A stretch of 20,342 nt of DNA, taken from Clostridiales bacterium UBA735 (GTDB taxonomy: Bacteria > Bacillota > Clostridia > Oscillospirales > Oscillospiraceae). A program made the position numbers and the translations under genes. The notes under the pieces were generated by a model. It was not told the origin of the DNA and made no database searches. It was given only the letters and a program-made list of their open reading frames with translations. This document shows, piece by piece, positions 12,918 through 20,180 of this stretch. Position 1 is the first letter of the stretch; the number at the start of each line of letters is the position of its first letter. The stretch covers positions 1-20,342 of the forward strand of contig DBLB01000148.1 of NCBI GenBank assembly GCA_002298695.1, written 5' to 3'.

Positions 12918-14036
12918 ATGACGATTTTTTCAAATTTGCAGAACCTGCAATGGCAGCAGGCGGTGATGTGGGCGATCGGCGGCCTGCTCATCTGGCTGGC
13001 CATCCGCAAGGAAATGGAGCCGGCGCTGCTGCTGCCGATGGGCTTCGGTGCCATTCTGGTGAATCTGCCGATGTCCGGCGCGGTGACGCAGGTCTACGAG
13101 GGCGTGAAGGAGATCGGCGCGCTCGACCTGCTGTTCGACAGCGGCATTGCCAACGAGCTCTTTCCGCTGCTGCTGTTCATCGGCATCGGTGCAATGATCG
13201 ACTTTGAGCCGCTGCTGCAAAACCCGAAGCTCATGCTCTTCGGCGCAGCGGCGCAGTTCGGCATTTTCTTCACGTTTGCAATGGCAGCGCTGCTCGGCTT
13301 TGACCTTCGGGACGCGGCGTCCATCGCGGTCATCGGCGCAGCGGACGGTCCGACAAGCATCTTTGTGGCGAACTTTCTGAAGTCCAACTATCTCGGTCCG
13401 ATCATTGTGGCGGCATATTCCTACATGGCGCTCGTGCCGATCGTGCAGCCGCCGGTCATCCGCGCGCTTACCACAAAGCATGAGCGGCGCATCCGCATGA
13501 CCTACACCGGCACAACGGTCTCGAAGCGGACGAAAATCCTCTTCCCGATCTTTGTGACCATCCTGACCGGCATCGTCTCGCCGCGCGCGGTCGCGCTGAT
13601 CGGCTTTCTGATGTTCGGCAATCTGCTGCGCGAGTGCGGCGTGCTGGACGCCCTGTCAGAGGCCGCGCAGAAGGTACTGGCGAACCTCATCACGCTCCTG
13701 CTCGGCATCACGGTGGCCTCGAAGATGACCGCGGACGCCTTTTTGAACTGGCAGACGCTGATGATCCTTGCGCTCGGCCTCGCAGCGTTCATTTTCGATA
13801 CGGTCGGCGGCGTCCTGTTTGCAAAGCTGCTGAACCTGTTCTGCAAAAACAAGATCAATCCGATGATCGGCGCAGCCGGCATTTCGGCGTTCCCGATGTC
13901 GGCGCGCGTGGTGCATAAGATGGGCCTTGCAGAGGACAATCAGAACTTTTTGCTGATGCACGCTGTAGGCGTGAACGTATCAGGCCAGATCGCATCGGTC
14001 ATTGCCGGCGGCATGATCCTGGGCTTTTTCGGATAA
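12918..14036 (+). CDS. Na+-translocating decarboxylase beta subunit (OadB/GcdB/MmdB family)
   Basis: The 372-residue membrane protein belongs to the family that decarboxylates a carboxybiotin carrier and drives Na+ outward. Family blocks are IGAADGPTSIFVANFLKS (139-156), whose Asp143 matches the Na+-site aspartate region, PIVQPPVIRALTT (about 174-186), NPMIGAAGISAFPMSARV and the C-terminal GVNVSGQIASV. I start it at the ATG at 12918, which has GGGAGG upstream; a GTG at 12897 would add seven residues and destroy that site. The gene is followed after 9 bases by a small gamma-like gene. No carboxyltransferase alpha subunit or biotin-carrier gene is present nearby, so the acid that is decarboxylated is unknown. 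I saw no clear promoter in the 207-base gap upstream. Confidence 0.92.
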   Translation: MTIFSNLQNLQWQQAVMWAIGGLLIWLAIRKEMEPALLLPMGFGAILVNLPMSGAVTQVYEGVKEIGALDLLFDSGIANELFPLLLFIGIGAMIDFEPLLQNPKLMLFGAAAQFGIFFTFAMAALLGFDLRDAASIAVIGAADGPTSIFVANFLKSNYLGPIIVAAYSYMALVPIVQPPVIRALTTKHERRIRMTYTGTTVSKRTKILFPIFVTILTGIVSPRAVALIGFLMFGNLLRECGVLDALSEAAQKVLANLITLLLGITVASKMTADAFLNWQTLMILALGLAAFIFDTVGGVLFAKLLNLFCKNKINPMIGAAGISAFPMSARVVHKMGLAEDNQNFLLMHAVGVNVSGQIASVIAGGMILGFFG

Positions 14037-14045
14037 GGAGGTCAA

Positions 14046-14168
14046 ATGATGAACGTACAAGGCTTTTTGGAAGTCCTGCCGCTGGCAGGCGAGGGCATGC
14101 TCGGCGTATTTGCAACGATCCTCGTGCTGATCTTCGGCGTAACGCTGCTCAACCGTCTCTCGAAATGA
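14046..14168 (+). CDS. OadG-like gamma subunit (40-residue membrane protein)
   Basis: A 40-residue frame begins ATGATG, with AAGGAGG just before it overlapping the end of the beta-subunit gene. The protein has one hydrophobic helix at about residues 18-35 (MLGVFATILVLIFGVTLL), then NRLSK. OadG-type gamma subunits are small single-span proteins with a similar glycine/phenylalanine helix, and they usually sit beside the beta gene to help assemble the pump. It lacks the His-rich zinc-binding tail of enterobacterial OadG. The assignment rests on position, size and helix pattern. The second ATG at 14049 is an equal alternative start. Confidence 0.75.
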   Translation: MMNVQGFLEVLPLAGEGMLGVFATILVLIFGVTLLNRLSK

Positions 14169-14246
14169 ACCCCGGCCGCAGCGCCCCCCCTCTCCCCTGC
14201 GGTGCCGCCGCAGAGCTGCATTTCCGGCTTTAACGCTTAGCGTGTG

Positions 14247-14274
14247 AAAGCTGTCCAGGTGTGTTGACAGTTTT
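14247..14274 (+). other. hairpin with T-rich 3' arm in the oadG-lipoprotein gap
   Basis: AAAGCTGTC (14247-14255) pairs with GACAGTTTT (14266-14274) with one G-T pair. It is one of three inverted repeats in the 220-base gap; another is CTGCGG/CCGCAG at 14197-14213. It could be a weak terminator of the sodium-pump pair. Confidence 0.4.
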
Positions 14275-14287
14275 CAGATACCCCCTG

Positions 14288-14316
14288 AGGAAGCTCTGAA
14301 TAAATCAGAGCTTCCT
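14288..14316 (+). terminator. candidate terminator of the sodium-pump pair
   Basis: GGAAGCTCTGA (14289-14299) pairs perfectly with TCAGAGCTTCC (14305-14315), and A14288 can pair with T14316. Only a short TT follows, so termination efficiency is uncertain. Confidence 0.6.
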
Positions 14317-14329
14317 TAACCATTGGTTA
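14317..14329. promoter_or_regulatory. 13-base dyad, possible operator
   Basis: TAACCA, a single T, then TGGTTA form a perfect inverted repeat 60 bases before the lipoprotein ATG, directly after the hairpin at 14288-14316. Its size and position suit a small regulator-binding site, but no factor is identified and no consensus promoter was recognised here. Confidence 0.3.
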
Positions 14330-14388
14330 CTGTTTTTTCCGTTTTCCCCATGTTATAGATAAAGTATCACAAAACTGGGGGGACTTTT

Positions 14389-15969
14389 ATGAAACGGAAA
14401 CTGCTTCCCGCTCTGCTGCCGCTGCTGCTTTTTGCACTCCTGACCGGCTGCGGTGAAAAAGAGACATCCGTGTCCGTCACGCTCGTCAATCGCAGCGGAC
14501 ACAGCATTTCGTCCATCAGCATCACGCCCTCGACCAGCAGCGACTGGGACACAGAATTTGTCGACGGCATGTTCTACGACGGCGACAGCATCGAGGCGGG
14601 CCTCGGCACCTACAAGGAATCCGAAGTGCCCCGGCTGTGGAACATTCTTGTCTACGGGGACGAAAATTACATCCTGTACGACACCACCGTCGATGAGCTG
14701 GATTTCGAACTGACCGACGGCGATTATGTCGTCTTCCTGCCGCCGGAGGGCGAGGTCCCCGTTGAGATCACCACCGACTACGATCCGTCTGAATATGACG
14801 CTCTGGTCAGCGCAGAGGAAGAACCCGACCAGCCGGAAGAACTCATTCCGACCAGCGACATCGCGGCCTACGCCGGCTGCTGGAAATACGAGAATGAACC
14901 GTTCTATCTCGTCATCGGTGAGGACTACGAGTGGGTCGCCGTCAACCTCTACGGCAAACGGATCGGCCCCTACCCGGTCGTCGCCGGCGAGGACTGCGTC
15001 ACGCTCGCCATGGACGACGGTTCGGAGCTTGCGACCCTCGGCGAGACCGGCGACGGTACGCTGATCGATCCGGACGGCAACATCCTGACTGCATGGGACT
15101 ACATCATGCTCCTGCCCGTCCCGGATGACGAGCTGACCCAGACGGCCAGCTTCCCCGACGGCTTCACGAACGTCACGATCAACTACCCCCTCCAGATGGA
15201 GGCCCACGAGCACCCGAGCGTCTCCAACGCGCTGAGCTTCAACGCCGTCATGGAGGAAGGCACCGAGGACTATTATTCCAACATCATGATCGCCTTCCAG
15301 CCCATCTCCGGCTACGACGATTACATGACGCAGGGCGCAGCCGTTGCAAAGCCCTACATGAAGCACATGCTCGACGGCCTGCTTTCCAGCATGTACGGCA
15401 ATAAGGTGCTCAAATCCTTCGGCTCAAACTTCAAGGACAACGGCGACCACTACAGCATGACCGGCTATATGTGGCTCGACGGCTCCATCTTCAGCGACGG
15501 CCCGAATCAGCCCGTGCGCGGCTGCATCGAGGTGCGCTACTATGGCCCGACGGGCTACGCCCTCGTCGCGGTGACGATCGCGGTCGAAGGCCGCATCCGC
15601 AACTACTTTGACATCTGCAACAACATGCTGGAGACGATCTCCTACACCGCCGGCTGGAGCACCGCGCCCAAGCCCGTGCCCGCCCAGCCGACCGATTCCG
15701 GCGATACCGGCGACTACGGCACGCCGTACTACTGGTACGACGAAGACGGCGACGTCTGGTACTGGAACGGCTATGAAAACGAGTTCATCTCCTACGGCAG
15801 CGACGGCTACATCGACGACGACACCGGCGAGTATATGGAGGCCAACGACGCGGGCTGGGATCCCGACGAAGAGGATTACTACGACGACTATGACCCGTGG
15901 TCCGACCCCGGCGACGGCTGGGATGATTACGCCTACGACGAAGAAGGCTGGGGCGATTATTTCGATTGA
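14389..15969 (+). CDS. lipoprotein with acidic/aromatic C-terminal tail, function unknown
   Basis: The 526-residue protein has a lipoprotein signal: KRK, a leucine-rich core, and the lipobox LTGC with Cys21 as the lipidation site. It should be anchored to the outer face of the membrane. After Cys21 comes a small domain (about 27-130) with STSSDWDTEF and a YDTTVDELDF segment, then a region of about 150-230 (AGCWKYENEPFYLVIGEDYEW) that looks like a beta-rich lipocalin-type repeat, then a domain of about 255-425. Residues 436-526 form a tail with 24 Asp, 9 Glu, 15 Tyr and 7 Trp and no Lys or Arg. I do not recognise the family. The ATG has GGGGGG at good spacing. It is a single gene closed by the hairpin at 15993-16032. 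Confidence 0.85.
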   Translation: MKRKLLPALLPLLLFALLTGCGEKETSVSVTLVNRSGHSISSISITPSTSSDWDTEFVDGMFYDGDSIEAGLGTYKESEVPRLWNILVYGDENYILYDTTVDELDFELTDGDYVVFLPPEGEVPVEITTDYDPSEYDALVSAEEEPDQPEELIPTSDIAAYAGCWKYENEPFYLVIGEDYEWVAVNLYGKRIGPYPVVAGEDCVTLAMDDGSELATLGETGDGTLIDPDGNILTAWDYIMLLPVPDDELTQTASFPDGFTNVTINYPLQMEAHEHPSVSNALSFNAVMEEGTEDYYSNIMIAFQPISGYDDYMTQGAAVAKPYMKHMLDGLLSSMYGNKVLKSFGSNFKDNGDHYSMTGYMWLDGSIFSDGPNQPVRGCIEVRYYGPTGYALVAVTIAVEGRIRNYFDICNNMLETISYTAGWSTAPKPVPAQPTDSGDTGDYGTPYYWYDEDGDVWYWNGYENEFISYGSDGYIDDDTGEYMEANDAGWDPDEEDYYDDYDPWSDPGDGWDDYAYDEEGWGDYFD

Positions 15970-15992
15970 CCCTTCCGATAGATTATCATGAC

Positions 15993-16032
15993 AATGACAC
16001 ACCCCTCTGCATTTGCAGAGGGGTGTGTCATT
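15993..16032. terminator. 18-base perfect hairpin between convergent genes
   Basis: AATGACACACCCCTCTGC (15993-16010) pairs completely with 16015-16032 around an ATTT loop. It lies 24 bases after the lipoprotein stop. On the plus strand only a short TTT follows. It probably ends transcription from the left and perhaps also from the opposing MATE unit. Confidence 0.75.
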
Positions 16033-16093
16033 TATGCGGCCAAAGCCCGATTTTTCTGTTTCATCCTGCAAATCCGCAGCGCCTGACGGGCTG

Positions 16094-16243
16094 TCAGCCC
16101 CCATCCTGCTCCGCAGCCGCACACCATCCGGCGCGGAATGCCTCCTCGACGAGCTTTTCCACCGACAGCTCCGCCGCGTCATACTCGCGCCGTTCCAGAA
16201 ACGCATCAAAGGCCGCTTCAAATTCATTCGGCAGCATCGGCAT
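16094..16243 (-). CDS. small conserved-looking protein (49 residues) overlapping the MATE gene
   Basis: The frame starts with an ATG at 16243, which has AAGGAG ten or so bases upstream within the last codons of the MATE gene, and it overlaps that gene by 20 bases. The protein is acidic and alpha-helical in composition: NEFEAAFDAFLERREYDAAE, then LVEEAFRAGWCAAAEQDGG. The FDAFLERREYDAAE and AFRAGWxAA pattern resembles short hypothetical proteins I recall from Oscillospirales genomes. It is cytoplasmic with no membrane segment. Its function is unknown. It is the last gene of the MBOAT-DHHW-MATE unit. The second ATG at 16237 is an alternative start. Confidence 0.65.
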   Translation of the reverse strand: MPMLPNEFEAAFDAFLERREYDAAELSVEKLVEEAFRAGWCAAAEQDGG

Positions 16244-17597
16244 TTTCCGCTCTCTCCTTTCCCTGCGCCGCCGGCAGCAGCCGGTCGCGGCGCAGCGCAT
16301 AATATCCGTAACCCACCATGTCGGCCAGCGCCCATCCGATCGGGATCGCCGCCCAGATGCCGGTCTCCCCGCAGGGCCCCGCAAGCGCATACGCCAGCGC
16401 CACGCGCACCCCGAGCGAGATCACCGTCAGCACCACGCTCATTCCCGGCCGCCGCACCGCGCGGTAGAAGCCATAGAGCAGGAACAGGCAGCCGATGCCC
16501 ACATAGCACGCCCCCTCAATGCGCAGATAGCGCACCCCGGCGGCAATCACCTCCGTCTCCCCGGCCTGCACAAAAATCCGCATCAGCGGCCCGGCAAACA
16601 GGCACACCAGCGCCGACACCAGCACGGAAAAGCCCGCGCTGGCCGCCGTCGCCTGCCGGAATCCGCGCCGCAGCCGCTCCCGCTGCCCCGCGCCGTAGTT
16701 CTGCGCCGTGAACGTGGAAAACGCATTTCCGAAATCCTGTACCGGCAGATACGCAAACGAGTCGATCTTCACCGCCGCAGCAAACGCCGCCATGATCGTC
16801 GGCCCGAAGCTGTCCACCAGCCGCTGCACGAGCAGAATGCCGAAGTTCATCGCCGTCTGCTGCGCGCATGTCAGCAGCGACAGGTCGAGCAGTGCTGCCA
16901 GCGTCGCCCGGTCAAACCGCAGATCTCCGCGCCGCGGCAGCAGCTCCCTGCACCGCAGCACCGTATAGACCGCCAGCCCCACTCCGGACACATACTGCGC
17001 GATGACCGTCGCAATGGCCGCCCCGGCCACACCCCAGGAAAAGCCCAGCACAAACAGCAGGTCAAGTCCCACGTTCAGCACCGCCGCAGCCGCCAGAAAC
17101 CACAGCGGCGCGACCGAATTTCCGACCGCCCGCAGCAGGCAGGCAAAGAAATTGTATAAAAACGTCGCCAGCAGCCCCGCAAAAATGATCGCCAGATACG
17201 TCCGCATCGACGCATAGAGCTCCGCCGGGATCTGCAAAAACCGCAGGATCGCATCCAGCCAGAGATAGACCGCCGCATTCAGCGCCAGCGTCACCAGCAG
17301 GATCAGCCCGAACGCATGGCCGACGGCGCGGCGCAGCGCCGCCTCGTCCCGCCGCCCGAGGTCGATGGAAAACAGCGCCCCCGCGCCCATCGAAAGCCCC
17401 AGAAACACCGACGTCAGAAACGTCATCAGCGTATAGGCCGATCCGACCGCCGCCAGCGCATTTTTTCCCAGCGCCTGCCCGACGATCAGCGTGTCGGCAA
17501 TGTTGTATAGCTGCTGCATCAGATTGCCCGCGATCATCGGCAGCGCAAACCGCAGCAGCCCTCCTGTAATGCTCCCCTTTGTCAGATCCCGATACAT
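16224..17597 (-). CDS. MATE family efflux transporter
   Basis: The 457-residue protein has about twelve membrane segments in two MatE halves. The N-terminus MYRDLTKGSITGGLLRFALP leads to MIAGNLMQQLYNIADTLIVG, typical of Clostridial MATE proteins. FGNAFSTFTAQNYGAGQ opens the second-half block. The family exports cationic compounds by Na+ or H+ antiport, and related MOP-superfamily members flip lipid-linked glycans. I start it at the ATG at 17597, which has a purine-rich AGAGAGAGA site; a longer frame to 17681 overlaps the DHHW gene and is Cys/Thr-rich noise. It lies 16 bases after the DHHW gene in the same direction, so it may act in envelope-glycan handling rather than drug efflux. The substrate is not determined. 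Confidence 0.92.
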   Translation of the reverse strand: MYRDLTKGSITGGLLRFALPMIAGNLMQQLYNIADTLIVGQALGKNALAAVGSAYTLMTFLTSVFLGLSMGAGALFSIDLGRRDEAALRRAVGHAFGLILLVTLALNAAVYLWLDAILRFLQIPAELYASMRTYLAIIFAGLLATFLYNFFACLLRAVGNSVAPLWFLAAAAVLNVGLDLLFVLGFSWGVAGAAIATVIAQYVSGVGLAVYTVLRCRELLPRRGDLRFDRATLAALLDLSLLTCAQQTAMNFGILLVQRLVDSFGPTIMAAFAAAVKIDSFAYLPVQDFGNAFSTFTAQNYGAGQRERLRRGFRQATAASAGFSVLVSALVCLFAGPLMRIFVQAGETEVIAAGVRYLRIEGACYVGIGCLFLLYGFYRAVRRPGMSVVLTVISLGVRVALAYALAGPCGETGIWAAIPIGWALADMVGYGYYALRRDRLLPAAQGKERAENADAAE

Positions 17598-17613
17598 GTC
17601 TCTCTCTTTTCTC

Positions 17614-18711
17614 TCATTTGATGGTTTCGCTGTGGTTGAGCACCGGCACACTGTAGAGCAGCAGCACGTCCTGCCCGTCAAATGTCAGCCAGTTCCCAAG
17701 CCGCTCCGGCGAAACGTAGCGGATGTCCACCAGCGTGATCTTCGCATAGCTCCCGGCCAGCAGCGGCGCCAGGCTGCTGCCGAACGAATCGCGAAAGAGC
17801 ACAAGCTCCCGCTCCGTCTTCGCCTCCGGATTCGTGATGGTCAGCAGCGCCTTTGACCCCGACAGGAACAGCGCATACCCGTCATCCCCCGCGGCGGCTG
17901 TCCGGTCATAGACCGGCAGGGTCGTATCCGTCTCATAATCATAGACCGTGCAGCGTTCCAACGTCCCGTTTGTCAGATACCGCAGCGTATCCGGTACAAG
18001 CTCCAGCGCCGATTGGCCGCTGTAGACGCCATAAAACGGCGTATCCAGCGTCACCGTCTCAAATTCCGCCGGCGCCGCCGTGCCCATGGCTGCGAGCAGC
18101 CGCTGCGCGGCCGGCAGCAGCGCTTCCTGCCGCCAGTGGATGTCCGTCCTGTAATAGCTGTCCAGCGTCAGCACATCCATCAGGTCGACCGTCTGTGCAT
18201 ACTCCATTCCGTCGGCAAATTCCTGTAAAAATGCCTCATAATCAAGCGCCGGATAGCCGTTTTCCGCCGCCAGAAACGCATTTTTGTCCGGAACCGCCGC
18301 GAAGTAGACCTTCACGTCCGTCCCCTGCAAATACCGCTCGTAGACGAAGCGGAACCGCGCGAGCGCGTGCGCGATCGAATCCTCATCCTGCGGATATTCC
18401 AGCTTCGCGGCATACCCGTCCGCGACATAAATGCCGTTGTTGTCCTTCTGCCGCAGCACATCCAGCTGCACATGCGCCTTCAGCGCACGGAATGCGTCCC
18501 GCAGCGGAAACTGGTCTGGCGCATACGCTTCAAACTCCGTCATAAACTTCCCGCTCCAGACTGCCTGCGCAGAAAGCGCCGGCCGCTGCGCCAGCGCGCG
18601 CCGCTCCGCTTTGGAATCCGCGTCGTCCGGCTTCACCATGCTCCAGACCGCAAAGCCGAACAAAAACGCCGCCGTCAGGGCCAGCACAAGGTAATTTTTC
18701 CGTTTTTCCAT
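17614..18711 (-). CDS. DHHW family protein (putative surface glycan O-acetylation partner)
   Basis: The protein has 365 residues. A membrane anchor at about residues 7-24 (YLVLALTAAFLFGFAVW) places the rest outside the cell. The DHHW signature appears as DIHW at 190-193 (SYYRTDIHWRQEA). A second site, FRDSFGSSLAP, has Asp308 and Ser309. This Asp-His/Ser layout matches the SGNH-like fold of DHHW/AlgX-like proteins that transfer or remove acetyl groups on polysaccharides. The first His of DHHW is replaced by Ile, which also occurs in relatives. The ATG has AAGGGGGG upstream. It sits 14 bases after an MBOAT gene, the usual partner that passes acyl groups across the membrane. Confidence 0.87.
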   Translation of the reverse strand: MEKRKNYLVLALTAAFLFGFAVWSMVKPDDADSKAERRALAQRPALSAQAVWSGKFMTEFEAYAPDQFPLRDAFRALKAHVQLDVLRQKDNNGIYVADGYAAKLEYPQDEDSIAHALARFRFVYERYLQGTDVKVYFAAVPDKNAFLAAENGYPALDYEAFLQEFADGMEYAQTVDLMDVLTLDSYYRTDIHWRQEALLPAAQRLLAAMGTAAPAEFETVTLDTPFYGVYSGQSALELVPDTLRYLTNGTLERCTVYDYETDTTLPVYDRTAAAGDDGYALFLSGSKALLTITNPEAKTERELVLFRDSFGSSLAPLLAGSYAKITLVDIRYVSPERLGNWLTFDGQDVLLLYSVPVLNHSETIK

Positions 18712-18725
18712 CGTGTCGCCCCCCC

Positions 18726-20126
18726 TTAAAACCGGAAATAGAGGAACGGGTTGAACGACCCGTCCACGAGATACGCCGTACAGACAGCCAGCAGCGCAGC
18801 AAGACCCAGCGGTTCCAGCACCGTCAGCGCCGCCTGCCCGCCCTTTGTCTGCTCCAATCCCGCAAACACCTGCTTTGGCAGCGGCGTTGAACCGAGCGCC
18901 GCCAGAACCAGTGTCACAGCATAGCTGCGCAGCACATAAACCGCCTCCGCGCTCACAAGCGGCAGCCCCGCGCCGCCGAACATGACCCGCACCGCCGCCC
19001 AAGCGCCGGAAACGCTCTCCGCATCAAACAGCACAAACCCCAGCAGCACCGCCAGCAGCACATATCCGTGTCCCAGCCACCGCCGCCGTTCCAGCACCGG
19101 CAGTAAAAACTGCTTTTCCGCCAGCAGCAGCACCGCAAACCACAGCCCCCAGAGCACAAAATTCCACGCCGCCCCGTGCCACAGTCCTGTCGCCAGCCAG
19201 ACGATCAGAATGCTCCCCAGCTGCCGCAGCCTCCCCCTCCGGTTGCCGCCGAGCGGAATATAGAGGTAATCACGGAACCAGCTGCCGAGCGAGATGTGCC
19301 ACCGCCGCCAGAATTCCGTAATGCTGGCCGCGAGATACGGATAGTTGAAATTTTCCGGGAACCGGAATCCGAACATGCGCCCCAGCCCGATGGCCATGTC
19401 GCTGTATCCGGAAAAATCATAATAGATCTGCATCATGAATGCAAGCGCATACAGCCAGCTGTAGAGCACAGACGCGTCTTTCGTCGCCTGAAACGCCGAT
19501 ACGAGACTGCCGAGCTGGTTGGCCAGCAGGATTTTTTTCGCCAGCCCGAGCACAAACCGCCGCACGCCGTATGCCGCGTCCGATGCGCTGTGCTTCCGCG
19601 TACGCAGCTGCGCCGCAACGTCGGAATACCGGACGATCGGCCCCGCAATCAGCTGCGGAAACATGGCCACATAGGCCGCCAGATCGATGAAATTGCGCTG
19701 CGCCGCAACGTCCCCGCGGTAGACATCGACCAGATAACTCACGATCTGGAACGTGTAGAAGCTGATGCCGACCGGCAGCGTCAGCCGCAGCAGCGGCACA
19801 TAAAGGCCCGTCAGCGCATTGAAATTTGCGATGAAAAAGTCGGCGTACTTGAAATACGCGAGCGCCGCGAAGCTCAGCGTCACCGATGCCGCAAGGCACG
19901 TCTTCGCCGCCGGCCTTCCCCGGTGCTTCCCGATCAACAGTCCGAACCCATACCCCTGCACGATCGACGCCAGCATCACAAGCAGGTACCGCGGCTCGCC
20001 CCAGCCGTAAAAAATCAGGCTGGCCAGCAGCAAAACGCTGTTTTTCAGCCTTCTGGGCGCGAGGAAATACAGGATCAGCACGCACGGCAGAAACCAGTAT
20101 AAAAATGGAAGGCTGGAAAACAGCAT
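18726..20126 (-). CDS. MBOAT family membrane-bound O-acyltransferase (AlgI/DltB type)
   Basis: The protein has 466 residues and many membrane segments, opening MLFSSLPFLYWFLP as AlgI-type proteins do. TLPVGISFYTFQIVSYLVDV, FPQLIAGPIVRYSD, YYDFSGYSDMAIGLGRMFG, TEFWRRWHISLGSWFRDYLY and IPLGGNRRG follow in family order. The catalytic histidine is expected at His317 in TGLWHGAAWNFVLWG. It should move acyl groups, probably acetyl from acetyl-CoA, to the outer face for transfer to a polysaccharide or teichoic acid by the DHHW protein encoded next. The ATG has GGAGG only four bases away. A terminator-like hairpin ends about 15 bases upstream of the start, leaving no room for a promoter between them. 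Confidence 0.95.
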   Translation of the reverse strand: MLFSSLPFLYWFLPCVLILYFLAPRRLKNSVLLLASLIFYGWGEPRYLLVMLASIVQGYGFGLLIGKHRGRPAAKTCLAASVTLSFAALAYFKYADFFIANFNALTGLYVPLLRLTLPVGISFYTFQIVSYLVDVYRGDVAAQRNFIDLAAYVAMFPQLIAGPIVRYSDVAAQLRTRKHSASDAAYGVRRFVLGLAKKILLANQLGSLVSAFQATKDASVLYSWLYALAFMMQIYYDFSGYSDMAIGLGRMFGFRFPENFNYPYLAASITEFWRRWHISLGSWFRDYLYIPLGGNRRGRLRQLGSILIVWLATGLWHGAAWNFVLWGLWFAVLLLAEKQFLLPVLERRRWLGHGYVLLAVLLGFVLFDAESVSGAWAAVRVMFGGAGLPLVSAEAVYVLRSYAVTLVLAALGSTPLPKQVFAGLEQTKGGQAALTVLEPLGLAALLAVCTAYLVDGSFNPFLYFRF

Positions 20127-20140
20127 GTCTCCTCCGTTTC

Positions 20141-20171
20141 AAAAAGGCGCACAGGATTCTGTGCGCCTTTT
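20141..20171 (-). terminator. terminator or attenuator just before the MBOAT gene
   Basis: On the minus strand GGCGCACAG pairs with CTGTGCGCC (20146-20154 with 20159-20167, GATT loop on the plus strand), flanked by A and T runs and followed by TTTTT. It lies between the end of the upstream partial gene and the MBOAT ribosome site. Confidence 0.8.
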
Positions 20172-20180
20172 GCCTGCAAT

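Noticed and set aside
14263..14295. TTGACA near 14265 as a promoter for the lipoprotein gene
   Set aside because: No -10-like element lies 15-19 bases downstream, and the hexamer is part of a hairpin arm.
15966..17159. A 397-codon plus-strand frame opposite the MATE gene
   Set aside because: The composition is rich in Arg, His, Pro and Gln, it starts inside a hairpin region, and it is antisense to a clear MATE transporter.
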